Notes under the pieces: generated by a model
The model's input: only the letters and a program-made list of their open reading frames with translations
What the model was told of the DNA's origin: nothing
Database searches by the model: none
Assembly: GCA_900660155.1 (NCBI GenBank)
Contig: CABFPE010000173.1
Location: forward strand, 593,508-657,507
Reading direction: 5' to 3'
Source of the DNA: Hofstenia miamia
Taxonomy: Eukaryota > Xenacoelomorpha > Acoela > Hofsteniidae
DNA: 64,000 nt
Position numbers and translations under genes: made by a program
Shown here: one piece after another, positions 60,353 to 64,000 of the stretch
Layout: the number at the start of each line of letters is the position of its first letter
Numbering within the stretch: the stretch's first letter is position 1

Positions 60353-61600
60353 ATTTTTATTACATTTATTCACTTTCATTCCTGTACAAACTAATTGTAA
60401 GTAGGAATGAATAAATTACAAAAAACGACTATTACAAAACAACTATAAAAATTTTGTACAAATTCCATAGTTTATAAACTCGCAAGCAGCAGGGAAGAAA
60501 CTCTTCTTGTAATGGTAGATTTGCAGTAAGGATGTCTACGTCGTATCCTTGTCAATGGGGATAAACTAGTTGCCGTAAGAAGTTTTTGAGACATGGGTTG
60601 AGTACTATCCTGAAGTATCCTAAGTACAGTTTTTATAAATTGGTGGCAAAAATGACTATTTATGTGATTTATAAAGTAGTCTTTTGAAATTTTACTTTTA
60701 ATTGCATAAAACTTCAAAGGTTTCTTGACTGAAAAGTCGTCTTTGCTTATCATATATTGCGGGTATCCAAACTTCTGCTCTATGCATATAAATAGAAATT
60801 ATGCACTGATTAAAAACTATCATTGTTCTTCTGCATTCTAATAAAGGCAGGACAAACATTAAACATCTAATTACATAATTAACTCTCTTTACGATGTGTG
60901 ATATCTGTTTATTCCATTTCAAGTCCGTTTACATAAAAGAGCCAAGGTACTTAACATCATTAGCCTGCCAAAACAGTTCATTAATAGAAATTTGCGAATA
61001 AATAATTTCACGCAAATTGAAGTCTTTGATGTTGGGATGGACAAAAGTTAACTCAATAGACTTTGCAGAATTGATTTACAAGTTCTTTTCTTCTGACATG
61101 TTTGCTATATCATTCACAAAACCAACGTATTTTTTGTATTGTTTTGTGGATTTTTTGTTGAAATACCACATAGTATTCGGGTATAATCTGAGTATTTCGA
61201 TATGTCAATATTAATATCATCCATTCCTAATTCACAGTTGGATATGAAATAAGTTTCATCCGTAAAAAGCGGTCCAATCATCGGCACCTCTTTTGGGACA
61301 CCAACGAAAACGTTAATTGGTGGTGACTACGTATTATGTGATACCTTAGCCTGTTGATTCCAGTTATACATGTTACCATAAACCGAGACAGAGAACTATG
61401 GAGAGATTTTTTTAATCCAATTGAGGATATTATTTACCAGAACAGTATTGAAGGCTAATGAATAGTCTAAAAATAGTCTTTCACTATCGTTGTTTCATTT
61501 AGATTATGAAAACATCCAATAATGTCAATCGTGAATATTAAGGTATAAGTTGTTTTGTCTAAAAGTAACACAAGGCAAACTTGTCTAATATTCTGACTGG
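60353..61600 (-). mobile_element. Non-LTR retrotransposon (LINE) 3' fragment, decayed
   Basis: Read on the - strand, the conceptual translation passes SLAFNTVLVNNILNWI (reverse transcriptase motif like AFDTV, about 61440-61475), VGVPKEVPMIGPLF (compare GVPQGSVLGPLLF, about 61266-61310), and NSAKSIELTF with NDVKYLGSF (about 60940-61070). It continues LKWNKQISHIVKRVNYVIRC (60845-60920) and the C-terminal tail SPLTRIRRRHPYCKSTITRR, with the stop at 60472. This motif order is that of Jockey/CR1-type LINEs. Several stops and frame shifts break it, the YADD region is not clearly readable, and there is no endonuclease domain. The 3' UTR, with GAATGAAAGTGAATAAATG, ends at the (TA)n array near 60352. 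Confidence 0.8.
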
Positions 61601-63096
61601 AATTGGAGTGTTTGAGAATATATATATATATATATATATACGTACATAGGTGTTAAGTACAAAGAAGAATACAAAATTTAGTGTTGCTTTGTATTTAAAG
61701 CCTTTTTAAGTTCTTTATTGTAATAATTAATAATTTTGCTTTTGTTTTTCCTCTTTTCCGTTCATGTGTAAGATGACTGGCGAATTTAGATATTGTGTTT
61801 TACATTGATCTTTGGTATAGAATACTGAAACTGTCCAAACTTAAAGAGTTCGTTCTTGCTTGGCGTTGTTTGTAATTCACCTTTAATTTAATTTCCTTAT
61901 CATGCGTTCTGGGGTTGATATTTTCTTTTAATTGGGCTTCATTAGCTGTTAAACCTTCTTATGACCTTTAAAAAAATATTAATTTTCATTTGTTGTGAAT
62001 AAGCAGAAAACTAATTTACCAATTTATGATTGTTAATTGGATGTACATTTTTTTTCCATAATATAATTGAAGTATTTTCAATGTACATGTTTGTTAAACT
62101 TTTTTTTCTTTAAATGTCAACTAAACTAACTTTAAAAAAAACAGGTTCTTTAATTTTTTGCAATTCATATTCGATTAAGAAATCTAACTACATCTAAAGA
62201 TAATTGCGTTTTCTTGTGAATATAAATTTTCTCTACAACATATATAGATAAAAAATCTGCTTTCCTAGGCACCATTACATGTAAAAATGTCTTAGTTTAA
62301 AATTATTATATAATTATCCGGAAAAATTATTTGATACGTGCACTGCAATTTAACGGGATTCTATATTCATCCAGCAAATTTAGTGAATATTGAGCATTTC
62401 TCTCTATTTTTTGTGTAGGATGAGCAAATATTTTGTAATTTTAACATTTATCTTTTTCAATGCTACTAATTAGACTTACTGCGTCACAAATGTGCAGGTA
62501 AACACTTTTGAATAATACCAATAAATATGAGTCGCAGCTTTCAAAAACGACAATTATAATAAATTATGTAGGCTTCATACTATGCCCCTTTTATTCAGAG
62601 GAGGTTAAATTGACAATAATTTTAGTTTTCCCCAAATCCTGACCCCATGTGGTGTGTGCTATTACAACTTTGGGGTAGCGGCGGTTTTTTACTCTAATTA
62701 CGTAACCGAAATAATAATGAGAGTAAAAATTTATTCTTTGAGTTCTGAAGGGCAAAATCTGCTTAGGAAGCATTTTTGATTTGACTTTTAAAGCACAATG
62801 CAACCAACATTGTCAGTTTACTTAAGGCTTCAAAGGCCAGATTTTTGAAAAAATGAATAGTGGTATGTTGCATCAATAGAAATTAAAATAAACTATTGTT
62901 GAATAAAAAACTTAACATTTACACAAAATTAAAATTTTGAAATCATAAAACTATATCTTTAGCCTAAAATCTATGAAGTGGGTCTCCAAGTAAAGCTTAA
63001 GAAAAAGCGCATTTTAATCACATTCAAAATGAACTAGGATGTTGATCATTTTTTATAGATATTGGCATTTGTATATTTTATCGCACAAATGTATAC

Positions 63097-63130
<34 letters not shown>

Positions 63131-63159
63131 TAATAATAAATTTGTAGTATATCTTTCCT
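61601..63159. other. AT-rich stretch with (TA)n and (AAT)n arrays
   Basis: (TA)n at 61618-61640 and (AAT)n at 63095-63140. No gene recognised. Confidence 0.45.
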
Positions 63160-63800
63160 ATTTGAGTATTCTATACCAGGTTGTTTTTCCCTAAGAGTTT
63201 TTTTTCACAATATTTGCTTCTTTGGGGAAGAATATGATAGAGGATATGATTCTCTTGTTCGATTAATTGTAGTAGTGTTTCATCATGTTTGTTAATTATG
63301 CCAAATAGCAACATACAGAACAGCTTATTCCAATACTAACTGATGTCGAAAGCCGTTAACATGGGAATCAGCCGATCTTAAAATCAACAAACACAGTGAG
63401 AAGCTTTTTCAATGAATGCATATAAGCTCCTCCCCAAACGGATGCACAACATTTGACTGATGTTGTGCTTTTCTCTTCATAAACAGTTAAGAGTTTTTGA
63501 GTTGATTATCCAATGTGCTTAAGTTGATTTGTCATGTACAAATCAGGTGATATTTTGGGTCAGGACCCTTCAACATGACCACCGAAGTTTAAGTTGGAAT
63601 CAATGAAAACCCCTAAAACTTTAATAGAATCTAAGACACAAGCTTGTTATTTTCGTGAGACATGCAATATATTCGCTTTATTTTCATTTAGTAGAAAATT
63701 ATTCTAAATTTCACCTATGTCTTCTCTAATAATTAACTCTGTAGACTTATTGACAATGCTATGGCCTATATTATAGAACATTCGAGTGTCATGTTTGGAA
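63160..63800 (-). mobile_element. Second LINE fragment, heavily decayed
   Basis: The - strand translation contains IGHSIVNKSTELIIREDIGE and, further on, SIKVLGVFIDSNLNFGGHVE (about 63570-63630), the post-reverse-transcriptase motif K-YLGV-ID--L-W--H of LINEs. Later pieces, CASVWGGAYMHSLKKLLTV and ISSIIFFPKEANIV, fit the C-terminal region. Many stops are present. It is not close enough to the 60353-61600 fragment to be called the same family from reading alone. Confidence 0.6.
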
Positions 63801-64000
63801 GCTTATAGAGCCGGGTAGGTAAGGAATTAGATGGGTTGGGTCGGGTCGCGGGTAATTTATAATCATTTGGATGAAAGAACACTAACAGATTTCAGGCATA
63901 AGTTAAAATATCAAACATTTTTGGTGAGTACAGCAAATCTTGATGGGGAGAATTACGACTTGAAAGTTCAACACTATTTTAAGCAGAAAGATATACCAGG
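63801..64000. other. Window edge, GC-rich patch then AT-rich DNA
   Basis: GAGCCGGGTAGGTAAGG and GGGTTGGGTCGGGTCGCGGG near 63807-63855 resemble the GC-rich subterminal words of hAT-like MITEs, but no second end lies in the window. Confidence 0.3.

Overview
This is an AT-rich, repeat-laden stretch of an animal nuclear genome. It is not prokaryotic: coding sequence occurs only as short exons with consensus splice sites and introns of up to about 10 kb, and the DNA between them is packed with Tc1/mariner, hAT-like, Harbinger-like, piggyBac-like, LINE and Penelope-like remnants and long (TA)n arrays. No RNA gene, CRISPR array or bacterial operon was seen. The lineage cannot be fixed from the sequence. 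A bilaterian invertebrate with a large AT-rich genome fits best.

The only host gene recognised is a Cys-loop ligand-gated chloride channel of the glycine-receptor type, seen as three exons: a ligand-binding-domain exon (7598-7818, + strand), an M1-M2 exon (52433-52647, - strand) and an M3 exon (42134-42271, - strand). Exon boundaries and phases match my recollection of the vertebrate glycine-receptor gene. The strand conflict between the first exon and the other two is probably an assembly inversion: the contig carrying the - strand exons starts, directly after a one-base N join at 36278, with a perfect 988-bp palindrome. Cys-loop, M4 and 5' exons were not found.

Layout. 1-1494: a decayed Tc1-like DD34E transposon inserted in a hAT-like MITE. 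2935-4060: a hAT-like element with a second hAT-like element nested inside, both with perfect 8-bp target duplications. 6.8-8.1 kb: hAT MITE, receptor exon, minisatellite. 8.9-10.2 kb: a duplicated 625-bp block flanking a single N. 13.6 kb: piggyBac-like MITE. 16.9-17.5 kb: a GC-richer unclassified segment. 19.3-21.8 kb: two hAT MITEs of a GAGCC-rich family that has five copies in the window. 23.5-26.8 kb: two tandem copies of a 1.6-kb unit containing a dead mariner-like transposon, ending at a 1000-N gap. 28-36 kb: Harbinger-like and hAT-like MITEs. 36.3-37.3 kb: the palindrome. 37.3-58.3 kb: the contig with two receptor exons, four small hAT-like elements, two Harbinger-like MITEs, an internally deleted Tc1 derivative and a Penelope-like fragment. 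59.3-64 kb: two degraded non-LTR retrotransposon fragments.

Nothing here is convincingly a new biological system. The most useful observations are the likely assembly artefacts (duplications at single-N joins, palindrome, split receptor gene), several MITE families defined by their target duplications, and an internally deleted Tc1 copy that keeps an open HTH reading frame.
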